Made by a program: the position numbers and the translations under genes. A stretch of 41,421 bases of DNA from positions 1-41,421 of the forward strand of contig NZ_JABCJE010000018.1 of assembly GCF_013377535.1 (NCBI RefSeq), written 5' to 3'. This stretch comes from Donghicola mangrovi (lineage in GTDB: Bacteria > Pseudomonadota > Alphaproteobacteria > Rhodobacterales > Rhodobacteraceae). Below the pieces are notes generated by a model. The model searched no databases. It saw nothing but the letters and a program-made list of their open reading frames with translations, and was not told the origin of the DNA. Shown in pieces: positions 32,812 through 41,349 of this stretch. Each line of letters starts with the position of its first letter. Within the stretch, counting starts at the first letter, position 1.

Positions 32812-34452
32812 TTATTCCGCTGCGACAGGAGCAGTGATGTGCAAACGATCCATGATCGCGGCAAACTTGGTTCGGAGTGCCTCTGGTGAGTTTGCGGTCA
32901 GCGCCACGTAAAAGTCAGGGCGGATCAGGACGTATTTCGCATCGATCTCTGACAGCCAAGCGGCGAATGTGCCCTCGGTATCAACCACATCTCCGGTCGT
33001 GCCAGCAGGGCTGATACGGACGGTGATCCCCTCGAGCGAAGTCAATTGAGCGCGTTGATCGTCTGCCAGAGCTTCAGTGGGATCAGTGTCGTATCCTAGT
33101 AGGACCCAGCCTTGACCTACGATCTGGTCAAACCGGTCAGTGTGCCCATTTGCCTCGACCACGCCCTGAACCGAAAGCTCTCCGGCATGGGGGCTGGCAT
33201 CATCCCAAATTCCATGGCCTAAACGACAAATGTCTGTTGGCACAGGCGCGTTGTCGCGTTCAGCGAGGGCGCCAATCATAGCGGCGTCCCGCTCGGCCGC
33301 GGCATCTTCGTCCGAGATGCAGATGATCTGACCCAATTCCTGACTGAAGTTGATGTAGTGCTTCGCGTGTTCAATTCGCTCAGAGGTGTATGTGTCCAGA
33401 ACATCCATCTCCAGCTTGCCCTCGAGGATACCGTTCAGGCGCCAGGCCATCGCGACGGCATCACGGACACCCGCGCACATGCCTTCACCAGCAAAAGGGG
33501 GCATGAGGTGGGCTGCGTCGCCGCCGATAAGGCAGCGGCCTTTGTTCCATGTTTTCGCCCAACGGGCCTGAAAACGGTAGACGGCGGCACGCTCAAGCTC
33601 TGCATTGTCAGGGGTGATGCCCCACGGCTCTAGCAATTTCCAAGCGTTTTCGGGTTTCTGCATCTCTGCAGCGTCTTCGGTTGGAAGGACCATAAACTCC
33701 CACCGACGCCGATCAGGACCACCCGAGACAGGGCCCGGTCCACCCGGTACGATGGTTGTGGGGCGCTTGGGGTCGCATAGTTGCCACTGCGCGGGTTGGT
33801 CGGGACGCGAAGCGACATAGTCGAAGTTGGGGATCATATCGAGAATCAGCCAGTCAAAGAAGTAACCCTTATCCTCGTTTTCGATCCCCAAAGTTTCGCG
33901 CACAAAGCTATTGGCGCCATCAGTTCCAGCTACGAATTTGGCACGCAGAGTCTTTCGATCACCATCGGGGCCAAATTCTTCGGGGTTCTGCTTGATGGAG
34001 AGTGTGACACCTTCTGCGTCCTGCTCCATAGCGTTCCCCTCGTAACCTCGGAGAATAGTTACCGTCGGTAGCTCGGCTGCGATCTCAAGGAAGCGACGTT
34101 CAAGATAAGGCTGGTTAAACCAGTAACGGACGCGCCAGCCAGATGCAGACTGGCTCTGCCAATCCACGATCTGCAGGTTTTTCCCGTCGCGGTTGCGCCA
34201 GTAGTACAGCTCGTCGTGGTAATTAATGGCTTCGTCTTCCTCAGCGTTGATGCCAAGGGTCGCGAGAATGCGCGCGATCTCGTGGTCGAAGGTCACAGCA
34301 CGAGGCAGCGGATAGTGCTTGGACCACCGTTCGATCAGGGTCACTTTCTTGCCCCGCTGGCCTAACAAAATGGCAAGCAATGTGCCTACGGGCCCTGCGC
34401 CAACGATGGCGACGTCGGTGTCGAAACCGACCGAATGGGTCGATGCAGTCAT
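32812..34452 (-). CDS. FAD-dependent phenolic hydroxylase, probable resorcinol 4-hydroxylase (RolH/MhpA-like)
   Basis: A 546-residue class A flavoprotein monooxygenase. Motifs in order: GAGPVGTLLAILLGQRGKKV (FAD Rossmann), the DG motif VAGTDGANSFVRETLG and the GD motif CLIGGDAAHLMPPFAGEGM, followed by a thioredoxin-like C-terminal domain as in MhpA and phenol hydroxylases. The neighbouring dioxygenase and maleylacetate reductase indicate it makes hydroxyquinol, so resorcinol is the probable substrate; MhpA-type 3-hydroxyphenylpropionate activity is the main alternative. It is the first gene of the operon, divergent from a TetR gene as in rolRHMD of Corynebacterium glutamicum. Confidence 0.85.
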   Translation of the reverse strand: MTASTHSVGFDTDVAIVGAGPVGTLLAILLGQRGKKVTLIERWSKHYPLPRAVTFDHEIARILATLGINAEEDEAINYHDELYYWRNRDGKNLQIVDWQSQSASGWRVRYWFNQPYLERRFLEIAAELPTVTILRGYEGNAMEQDAEGVTLSIKQNPEEFGPDGDRKTLRAKFVAGTDGANSFVRETLGIENEDKGYFFDWLILDMIPNFDYVASRPDQPAQWQLCDPKRPTTIVPGGPGPVSGGPDRRRWEFMVLPTEDAAEMQKPENAWKLLEPWGITPDNAELERAAVYRFQARWAKTWNKGRCLIGGDAAHLMPPFAGEGMCAGVRDAVAMAWRLNGILEGKLEMDVLDTYTSERIEHAKHYINFSQELGQIICISDEDAAAERDAAMIGALAERDNAPVPTDICRLGHGIWDDASPHAGELSVQGVVEANGHTDRFDQIVGQGWVLLGYDTDPTEALADDQRAQLTSLEGITVRISPAGTTGDVVDTEGTFAAWLSEIDAKYVLIRPDFYVALTANSPEALRTKFAAIMDRLHITAPVAAE

Positions 34453-34544
34453 AGTATTTTCCTCCCTAGCGTCAGCCCCCGCGATAATTGCGGCCAGCTT
34501 CTCCTCCTCCGGAAATCCGGTGCTGATCTAAGGCTGAGCTAAAA

Positions 34545-34559
34545 ATGAACGTTCGTCAA
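34545..34559. promoter_or_regulatory. Candidate TetR (RolR-like) operator and operon promoter
   Basis: The palindrome GAACGTTC (34547-34554) lies within ATGAACGTTCGTCAA; on the minus strand this reads TTGACGAACGTTCAT, so a -35-like TTGACG overlaps the dyad. It is in the 281-bp spacer between divergent hydroxylase and tetR genes, about 95 bp before the hydroxylase start, where a repressor would block the operon. Inference from position. Confidence 0.5.
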
Positions 34560-34733
34560 CTTTGAAAATCCGTCATTAATTTTGCGCTTGCAAAGACACC
34601 TATCCCTCTGATCCGTTGAAGTTTTTCCGATGCGCACAATCTCCGGCGCGCAAAAGCGCTGCGCAGCGCCCTGAATTGAATCACCTTCGGAAAGTGAATA
34701 AGACTCAGCTTCGAATCCGTTCAGAGAGCATCC

Positions 34734-35378
34734 ATGACAGAGCCCAAACCCGAAGGCCGCGTCGCCCGCAGGCAGCGCCGGAACCGAGCAGCCCTGATCC
34801 GCGCAGCCCGTGACGTGATGGCGGACAAGGGCGTCGACGCTGCGACAATGTTAGAGATCGCGGAGCGCGCAGATGTGGGCGCAGGCACGGTCTACAACTA
34901 TTTCGGGTCCAAGGATGAACTGGCGGTTGCCGTGCTGGAAACACTGATGCACGAGTTGGCAGTTCGCATTGAAAAGGTCACCGATACATTCGAAGATCCC
35001 GCGCATGTCTACGCGTTCGGAATCCGGAAGGTGCTGGATACTGCCACCACTGACCCCCGCTGGGAGCAGATGTTGCACCGATCCGAGGTGATTGCTGACG
35101 CGATCTTCCGCACCATGGGGCCGTTCGCGATCCGCGATCTGCGTATGGCGTCAACGGCGAACAGATTTCGGGTTTCAAATCCCGAACTGGTCTGGCGCAT
35201 GACGACCCACACGATCATCGGCGCCAGTCTGGCTATCACCGAGGGTGAGGTTCCGCGGGCCGCTAAAAATCAGATTATCGCGCGTCTTTTGTGTATGACG
35301 GGATTGGACCTGGATGCAGCGTCTGAGTTGGCGGCGCGTCCCTTGCCTGACCTTCCCCCCTATATTGAGGGTGAGTGA
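34734..35378 (+). CDS. TetR-family regulator (RolR-like)
   Basis: A 214-residue TetR protein with the N-terminal helix-turn-helix (RAARDVMADKGVDAATMLEI, then AERADVGAGTVYNYFGSKDEL) and a variable helical ligand domain. It is divergent from the resorcinol-type hydroxylase gene, the same arrangement as RolR, which in C. glutamicum represses rolHMD and is released by resorcinol or hydroxyquinol. It probably plays this role here. Its stop codon directly abuts the stop of the convergent lysR gene (TGA at 35376-35378, then TCA). Confidence 0.88.
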   Translation: MTEPKPEGRVARRQRRNRAALIRAARDVMADKGVDAATMLEIAERADVGAGTVYNYFGSKDELAVAVLETLMHELAVRIEKVTDTFEDPAHVYAFGIRKVLDTATTDPRWEQMLHRSEVIADAIFRTMGPFAIRDLRMASTANRFRVSNPELVWRMTTHTIIGASLAITEGEVPRAAKNQIIARLLCMTGLDLDAASELAARPLPDLPPYIEGE

Positions 35379-36329
35379 TCAGGGGCGCCCTTGGGCGATG
35401 CGTGTTTCCCTAGCCATGCGACATTCGAGATTTTCGCACTGCTCTTCAAGGAAAGAGATGAAAGTCTTCAGCATCGGCGTCAGATCCTCGCCCTTGCGCG
35501 TCAGTATGCCGAGTTTTCGGTCCGGATGAGAGACTTTAATTGGTAAGGACACAATCTGCCCTGCGCTTTTCATAAGGTACACCACAGAATAGGGCAGCAC
35601 AGTCAGGCAGTCGGTTCGGACAAGAAATGACTGGATCGACGCCAAAGTCCCGCCCGAGAACGTGAACTTGAAATTTTCGGACCCTATCGAGGTAATAGCT
35701 CCCTTTAGATCACGAAATAAAGGACTGTTGGCAGGAGGCGCGACCCAAGAATATGCGTCAATTTCTTTTAGCGTGATCGGCCCTTTTCGGGCCAGCGGAT
35801 GGCCTGAGCGACAAGCGATGACGTTCCGTCCGGGAATCAGGGGACGGAAATCGCAATCCATCGGGGTCTGGTCATCGCGCAAGGGTAGGATCGCCATATC
35901 TAGCGTCTTATTCCTTAAATTTCCAAGCAAGCTGTCTAGATAACCGTAGCTCTGGTCGAATTGAACACCGTCAGCCCGCTCCTGAAAATCGGCCAGCATG
36001 TGGGAAATTACCCCGTCCATGAAGATTGGCGTGCCCCCGATGCGGATATGTCCCGCGTACCCCTTGCTGAAGTGGTACGCCAACCTCTGTGCTTCTTTGT
36101 TCAGATTGTGAATACGCAACCCAATCTCAGCCAAAGCCCGTCCAAAATGTGTCGGCTGCAGGGGACGGCGGCCAAGTTCGAACAAAGGCATGCCTAACCT
36201 TTTTTCCAAATTGGAAATGGTGCGAGATACCGACGGCTGCGATTTACCCAAGGCCTCTGCGCCTTCGGTTAATCCTCCCCGTTCGACGATCATCGCCAGT
36301 ATCTCAAGGTGTTCGCTATCCAACTTCAT
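35379..36329 (-). CDS. LysR-family regulator
   Basis: A 316-residue LysR protein: the N-terminal winged helix (IVERGGLTEGAEALGKSQPS, then VSRTISNLEKRLGMPLFEL) and the C-terminal periplasmic-binding-like co-inducer domain (HIRIGGTPIFMDG, MAILPLRDD, ARKGPITLKEID). It is divergent from the TfdB-like hydroxylase gene across a 163-bp spacer, so it is the likely activator of that gene, responding to a phenol or ring-cleavage product. I see no unambiguous T-N11-A box in the spacer. Confidence 0.9.
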   Translation of the reverse strand: MKLDSEHLEILAMIVERGGLTEGAEALGKSQPSVSRTISNLEKRLGMPLFELGRRPLQPTHFGRALAEIGLRIHNLNKEAQRLAYHFSKGYAGHIRIGGTPIFMDGVISHMLADFQERADGVQFDQSYGYLDSLLGNLRNKTLDMAILPLRDDQTPMDCDFRPLIPGRNVIACRSGHPLARKGPITLKEIDAYSWVAPPANSPLFRDLKGAITSIGSENFKFTFSGGTLASIQSFLVRTDCLTVLPYSVVYLMKSAGQIVSLPIKVSHPDRKLGILTRKGEDLTPMLKTFISFLEEQCENLECRMARETRIAQGRP

Positions 36330-36492
36330 AACAAAAAGCGATGTTAGGGAATGTTCTTTGGAAAACCACCTTTTTCTTCAGCACTAAACTCGAATGTATT
36401 GGGCTATGGATGCGTGTTTCACCGGTTGGGAGGCCGGATCGCAGCAATATCCCAAGGGTTTTATATCCGAAAGGTATTCTAGGGAGGACTTC

Positions 36493-38247
36493 ATGGCAGA
36501 TATTTCAACCGATGTACTAATCATCGGAACCGGACCGGCTGGCTCGGCCACGGCAGCGCTGTTGTCCAGCTATGGCATCGAGAACATGGTGGTGAATCGT
36601 TATCGTTGGCTCGCCAACACACCGCGCGCCCATATCACCAACCAGCGCACGATGGAGGTGCTGCGCGATCTGGGGACTGAAGTCGAGACAGAAGCCTATA
36701 TGCATGCAACTCATCAGGATTTGATGGGCGAGAACGTCTTCTGCGAAAGCTTGGCCGGCGAAGAAATCGGGCGCATGAAGGCGTGGGGAAATCACCCTTT
36801 GTCCAAGGCTGAGCACGAAATGTCCTCGCCCTGTCGAATGAACGACTTGCCGCAAACCTATATGGAACCGCTACTGTTCAAAACCGCCTGTTCGCGTGGC
36901 ACGCAGGCGCGGATGTCCACGGAATATCTGCGTCATGAACAGGATGCAGAGGGTGTGACGACCATCTGCCTTGATCGCCTGACCGGCAAGGAATTGAGTA
37001 TCCGCTCAAAATATCTTGTCGGCGCCGACGGTGGTAAGTCGCTGGTTGCGGAACACGCGGGCCTACCGTTCGAGGGGCAAATGGCCGTGGGCGGATCCAT
37101 GAATATCCTCTTCCGCGCGGATTTGTCGAAATACGTCGCGCATCGTCCATCAGTTCTTTACTGGGTAATGCAACCCGGCGCGGATGTAGGCGGGATTGGT
37201 ATGGGGCTGGTACGCATGGTCCGCCCGTGGAACGAATGGCTGATCGTCTGGGGCTACGACATCAACGGGCCAGAGCCGGAAGTCACCGAAGAGTTCGCCA
37301 CTGGCGTCGCCCGCCAGCTGATCGGTGATCCGGAGCTAGAGATCGAGTTAGTTAGCGCCAACACTTGGACCGTTAACAATTACTACGCCACTCGAATTTT
37401 TGAACGACGTGTCTTCTGCATGGGGGATGCGATCCACCGTCATCCTCCTTCGAACGGTCTCGGTTCGAATACATCCATTCAGGATGCATTCAATTTGGCA
37501 TGGAAATTGGCAATGGTTTTAAAGGGCCAAGCAGGGGAAAGGCTGCTGGAAAGCTATGATAAAGAGCGAACTCCAATTGCTAAACAGATCGTCACCCGCG
37601 CAAACCAATCGATCACAGAAACCGGACCGATTTTTGAGGCCTTGGGCATGGGCGAAGGGGTCGATCCCGTTCAGATGCAGAAAAACCTCGAAGCCCGATG
37701 CGACGGTAGCTCTGCCGCAGAAACGCAGCGCGATGCGATCCGGCGCGCAATTGCGTTTAAGAAATACGAGTTCGACGCCCACGGCGTTGAGATGAACCAG
37801 CGTTATCGGTCTGACGCGATTGTGGCCGATGGCCAGATAGAACCGGCTATGGAGCTTGACGCCGATCTACACTATCAGCCAACAACTTGGCCGGGTGCTC
37901 GCGTGCCCCATGCGTGGGTCTTTGACACCAATGGAATGCGGGTGTCGTCTCTTGATCTATGTGGGAAGGGGCACTTTACGCTGATTACTGGATTGGGCGG
38001 TGAACCATGGGCCAGAGCGGCCGAAGTCGTTGGCGAGTCACTCGGAATAACGGTGCAAACTCATGTTATTGGTCCTCGACAGTCCTATCTGGACCACAGT
38101 GGCGATTGGGCGCGCGCAAGCGAAATTTCTGACAGTGGTTGCCTCGTCGTGCGACCCGATCAGCATGTCGCTTGGCGGTGCATGGCGCTGCCGACCAAGC
38201 CAGAGGAAGAACTTATTCGGATATTAAAGCAAATCCTTGATCGATGA
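36493..38247 (+). CDS. tfdB: TfdB-like phenol/2,4-dichlorophenol 6-monooxygenase
   Basis: A 584-residue flavoprotein hydroxylase. Long stretches match TfdB from memory: DVLIIGTGPAGSATAALLSS at the N-terminus, TPRAHITNQRTMEVLRDLGT, DLMGENVFCESLAGEEIGR, YVAHRPSVLYWVMQPG, VRPWNEWLIVWGYDINGPEP and GDAIHRHPPSNGLGSNTSI. TfdB adds an ortho hydroxyl to chlorinated phenols with NADPH and oxygen. Start at 36493 follows AGGGAGGA; a longer frame from 36394 is unsupported. No chlorocatechol dioxygenase is present, so the product may pass to the hydroxyquinol route or to genes elsewhere. Confidence 0.88.
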   Translation: MADISTDVLIIGTGPAGSATAALLSSYGIENMVVNRYRWLANTPRAHITNQRTMEVLRDLGTEVETEAYMHATHQDLMGENVFCESLAGEEIGRMKAWGNHPLSKAEHEMSSPCRMNDLPQTYMEPLLFKTACSRGTQARMSTEYLRHEQDAEGVTTICLDRLTGKELSIRSKYLVGADGGKSLVAEHAGLPFEGQMAVGGSMNILFRADLSKYVAHRPSVLYWVMQPGADVGGIGMGLVRMVRPWNEWLIVWGYDINGPEPEVTEEFATGVARQLIGDPELEIELVSANTWTVNNYYATRIFERRVFCMGDAIHRHPPSNGLGSNTSIQDAFNLAWKLAMVLKGQAGERLLESYDKERTPIAKQIVTRANQSITETGPIFEALGMGEGVDPVQMQKNLEARCDGSSAAETQRDAIRRAIAFKKYEFDAHGVEMNQRYRSDAIVADGQIEPAMELDADLHYQPTTWPGARVPHAWVFDTNGMRVSSLDLCGKGHFTLITGLGGEPWARAAEVVGESLGITVQTHVIGPRQSYLDHSGDWARASEISDSGCLVVRPDQHVAWRCMALPTKPEEELIRILKQILDR

Positions 38248-38300
38248 TTGTGAGATAGCTTCGGAAGCACATTTGTTGGCAAAGCCATCGCCTAATGCTT

Positions 38301-39023
38301 TTAATGCTTTCGCGCCGTAATCACGTAGCGATGCTCGGACCTCCTGAGCAGGGATTTGCGCCACCCCAGTGCGCGCGCTTGCGCTCGATGTACTCCGTGC
38401 AAATTATAGTCGACGCTGATCTCTCTGAACCCTGCGGTCGACAGCAGAGCCGTCACTGCGTCGGCCCGCGCGCCTTTGGAAAAGTAAACGCGGTTCAGGA
38501 TTTCCTGATGGCGAGATGCGCGCTGGCTGGTTGCAGATTTCGGTGCCAAAAGCCGTGCAAACCAGTTGCGGTGGACAAAGTCGCCGTCGACCACCAGCAG
38601 CACGCCGTTTGGGGCCAGCAACCGATGCCATTCGGCAAACGCGGCTCCAGGGTCAACAAGCGTCCAGACCAGATGCCGCGTGACAATCACGTCAAAGCTG
38701 GCCGCTGGCAGCATCGTGCATTCGGCATCGGCTTGGATAAAGGTGACATCGGGCAATTTCGCCCGCGCGCGCTCCAGCATCGGCTCTGCCCAATCCAGAC
38801 CCGTGAAATTGAAACCGAGATTCCGACACAGCCGCGCGATCTCGCCGGTGCCCGACGCCAGATCCAAGAGACGCCTTCCTCGCGCGGCCCCCAAATGCCG
38901 CGTGAACAAATTGCGCCACGCCAGCATCTCGACCCCGTCAGCGATGCAGCGGCTCGGTTCTTGATCGAACGTCGCGGCACGATCGGACCAATACCCTCTT
39001 CGTCTCGCAGCGTTCGGTTGCAA
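38301..39023 (-). CDS. Class I SAM-dependent methyltransferase
   Basis: A 240-residue methyltransferase of the UbiE/Methyltransf_11 type. The SAM-binding motif I (RRLLDLASGTGEIARLC), the acidic loop GLDWAEPMLERA, post-I DVTFIQADAEC and motif II region DVIVTRHLVWTLVDP are present. Initiation is doubtful: the frame begins with TTG at 39023 just after an in-frame stop, with no strong ribosome site, so the true start may be slightly internal. Substrate unknown; O-methylation of a phenolic intermediate is one idea given the neighbouring hydroxylase gene, which is convergent with it. Confidence 0.8.
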   Translation of the reverse strand: MQPNAARRRGYWSDRAATFDQEPSRCIADGVEMLAWRNLFTRHLGAARGRRLLDLASGTGEIARLCRNLGFNFTGLDWAEPMLERARAKLPDVTFIQADAECTMLPAASFDVIVTRHLVWTLVDPGAAFAEWHRLLAPNGVLLVVDGDFVHRNWFARLLAPKSATSQRASRHQEILNRVYFSKGARADAVTALLSTAGFREISVDYNLHGVHRAQARALGWRKSLLRRSEHRYVITARKH

Positions 39024-39300
39024 AGTGTCATCAGTTCAGGCCCTTGAAGCAGTCTCACCCAGCATCCGCGTAGAGGGAACCGTTCCTCACAGCAAAGTTT
39101 TTCAGCAGCCTGTTAATGATTGCCTTCGAGCGAATACGGAGCGCTTATCTCATTGCTACACCTATGGTTTTCCTGTATTAGCAGTCGCTCTGTGATAGGT
39201 TGCTAAGCATTCTTAGATGGTGGTTGCTCGCTCGGGTTGAGTGGCAAGCCATTGATGTTCCCTGTTTCCCCAAAGAATTTGATAATCAAGGAGGTCTGCT

Positions 39301-39518
39301 GTGGACCCATTTGTGATCGCCATGGTTGTATGGCTTTTGCTTCCTTTCCTACTGATGGTGCTTTGGCTGCGTGCCCGGAAGAAGGTGAAGATCGCGCAAG
39401 AAAAGGTGGATACTGTTGAGGCCGCGTTGAAAGGGAAGGTTTCGGAGAAAGAGGGCGAAATTAGAGGTGCTCGGGGCGAAGCATCTTCGCTTAAGTCGTC
39501 TATCGAAGCGTTCAACAC
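39301..39518 (+). pseudogene. N-terminal fragment of membrane-anchored coiled-coil protein, cut by IS3
   Basis: The GTG at 39301 after AAGGAGG starts a frame with one transmembrane segment (FVIAMVVWLLLPFLLMVLWL) followed by basic residues and a heptad-like charged helix (KVKIAQEKVDTVEAALKGKV and further). At 39519 the IS3-family element begins and the frame ends inside it at 39543. The complete protein was therefore longer. I cannot name the family; anchors of this kind occur in DUF4041-type and other phage- or defence-associated proteins. Confidence 0.65.
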
Positions 39519-39581
39519 TGAGGTGCCCCTAAATTTTTTGTAGACGCTTTGCGCCCTTAACTATGAGGCAAGGAGGCCGAT

Positions 39582-40232
39582 ATGGGGACAAGCAATTACA
39601 GCGACGAGTTCAAGCGGGATGCAGTGCATCAGATTGCGGTGCGGGGCTATCCGGTTCGGGAGGTTTCCCTGCGATTGGGGGTCAGTACGCATTCCCTTTA
39701 CAAGTGGATGAAGCTCTTCGGGGATCCCGCTCCAAAGAAGCCCGGCGTCGAGCATGAAGCCGAGAACCGTCGCCTGAAGCGAGAGTTGGCGAGGGTGACC
39801 GAGGAGCGCGATATTCTACGAAAGGGCGAGTTGATTGTCCGCCATTGGTCCGAGGACCATGGACGAGCGCGTACTTCGCGCGCGAGTCCCAATGAAGTAC
39901 GCCTTTATTCGGGCGCATCGCGAAGAGTTTGGCATCCGCGCCATGTGTCGGGTTCTGCGGGTACATTTCTCCGGATTCTACGCATGGCTCAAGAACCCGT
40001 TGAGCAGCCGTGCGCAGGAAGACATCCGTCAAACCGAGATGATCCTGCAAGCGTGGGCCGACAGCGGCAAGGTTTATGGCTATCGCAAGCTGACGGACGA
40101 TCTCCGCGATCAGGGCGAGCGCATCTCAGAGAACCGGGTGGCGCGCCTGGCATCACTGGCCGGGATCGCTGCCCAGGTCGGCTACAAGCGGCGCCCCGGC
40201 CGATATGGCGGCAAGCCTGCAATCGTGGCTGA
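39582..40232 (+). pseudogene. IS3-family orfA, frame altered after codon 81
   Basis: The first about 81 residues are a normal OrfA: helix-turn-helix (DEFKRDAVHQIAVRGYPVRE, then VSLRLGVSTHSLYKWMK) and a leucine-zipper region (AENRRLKRELARVTEERDIL). The expected C-terminus (AYFARES-type, then stop) is present in another frame at about 39869-39895, after an extra stretch at 39825-39868. OrfA therefore reads on in a shadow frame to 216 residues and is probably defective. The expected ending is from memory of related elements. Confidence 0.8.
39825..39868. repeat. Short palindromic insertion in orfA
   Basis: Relative to the expected IS3 OrfA, about 38 extra nucleotides are present. The core at 39842-39862 is a near-perfect hairpin, CCATTGGTCC against GGACCATGG with one bulged T. 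It resembles the second insertion at 40357-40399. Confidence 0.5.
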
Positions 40233-40807
40233 GAACAAGCTGGAACAGCAATTCCACACCTCGCAACCTGACCAGGTCTGGGTGACCGATATCACTTATA
40301 TCAAAACCCATGAGGGCTGGCTGTATCTCTGCATTGTCATTGATCTGTTCTCACGCGTTCGCCATTGTGCTCAAACCAATGGCGCATCAATGGCTCACCG
40401 TCGGCTGGTCCGCCCAATCCCGTATGACGACGGACCTTGCGCTCCAAGCCCTGTTGATGGCCGTCTGGCGGCGCAAGCCAGCGGGGCGGGTAACAGTTCA
40501 TTCCGATCAGGGCTCCCAGTTCACCAGCCGGGAATGGCAGTTGTTTCTTCGCCAGCACGATCTGGAAGCCAGTATGAGCAGGCGCGGCAACTGCCATGAC
40601 AATGCTGTCGCGGAAAGCTTCTTCCAGCTTCTAAAGCGAGAACGGATCCGCCGCCGCACCTACTTAACCCGCGAAGCCGCACGGCAGGACGTGTTCGAGT
40701 ACATCGAGATGTTTTACAACCCGAAACGCAAGCACACGAACAACGGAATGCTGTCACCCGTTGACTTCGAAATTAGACAGCAGAAACTGAACGAGGCAGG
40801 CGTCTAG
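39892..40807 (+). pseudogene. IS3-family orfB transposase, frameshifted
   Basis: OrfB begins at ATG 39892 (MKYAFIRAHREEFGIRAMCR) and runs through the IS3 signature YGYRKLTDDL and the first catalytic Asp (VWVTDITYIKT) to LYLCIVIDLFSR. Around 40357-40399 there are about 37 extra nucleotides, after which the protein resumes in another frame: WSAQSRMTTDL, VHSDQGSQFTSREW (second Asp) and GNCHDNAVAESFFQLLK (Glu). The DDE enzyme cannot be made as one chain from this copy without frameshifting. Confidence 0.85.
40357..40399. repeat. Short palindromic insertion in orfB
   Basis: About 37 extra nucleotides interrupt the SRR-VVGW-type junction of OrfB. The core has perfect 8-bp arms, CGCCATTG (40360-40367) and CAATGGCG (40377-40384), with a 9-nt loop. 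It shares CGCCATTG and general layout with the orfA insertion. Confidence 0.55.
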
Positions 40808-41349
40808 GAAACTTGGGGCACCTCAATCAGAGCGAAACCGTTTGGCTTGTTCATCTCTGCGCCAATCTTGGCAAGTAGCTCTGTAGAGGCCATGCCAATA
40901 GAGCATGTCAGCGCGGGACTGAAGGCTTCCGCCAATGCGGCTTTGATCCGGTCGGCTAGCGCCTTTCCCAGCAGCGCCTCAGAGGTCGTCAGGGTGCAAA
41001 CCACCTCGTCGATCGATCGCACATGAGCGACCGGCAGGATTTCTTCGATCACCACAAGGATGCGCTTGTGAAGCCGAACGTAGGCATCATGGCGTGCAAT
41101 CACGAAGACCATATCCGGGAGGAGCTTGCGCGCCTCTCGGATCGAGGTTCCAAATTTGACCCCTCGTGCCTTTGCTTCTCGGCTAACGGCAATACAACTT
41201 GTGTGCGGGGAATCCAGCGGGACAACACCAACGGGTCGCCCTCGAAGATCAGCGTTGAAATGTTGCTCCGCAGAAGCAAAGAAACTGTCGAAGTCGAGAT
41301 AGAGGCGCTCGACTTTAGGCAGATCGTTGGTGCCCGTGGGGTATTCCAT
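40804..41349 (-). pseudogene. Y-family DNA polymerase, 3' end removed by IS3
   Basis: The surviving about 175 residues are the palm/fingers part of a translesion polymerase of the DinB/UmuC family: LYLDFDSFFASAEQHF with the first metal Asp, CIAVSREAKARGVKFGTSI, the catalytic SIDEV motif, and SIGMASTELLAKIGAEMNKP. The last six codons before the stop come from the IS. The thumb and little-finger domains are missing, so it should be inactive. ATG at 41349 follows GGAGAAACG. Such genes are frequent on plasmids as impB/mucB/samB-type ORFs. Confidence 0.85.

Larger units (their letters stand above)
39519..40825 (+). mobile_element. IS3-family insertion sequence
   Basis: About 1307 bp with terminal inverted repeats TGAGGTGCCCC (39519 on) and its complement ending at 40825, extending imperfectly inward (TAGACGC shared). 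It encodes the two overlapping ORFs of the IS3 family, both frameshifted by short insertions. No target duplication is seen (CAC left, ATC right), and both flanking genes are missing their 3' ends, which points to an adjacent deletion or to recombination between elements. Confidence 0.88.

Noticed and set aside
36330-36492. LysR T-N11-A box before the TfdB-like gene
   Set aside because: Several AT-rich stretches could be forced into the pattern, but none is a convincing dyad.
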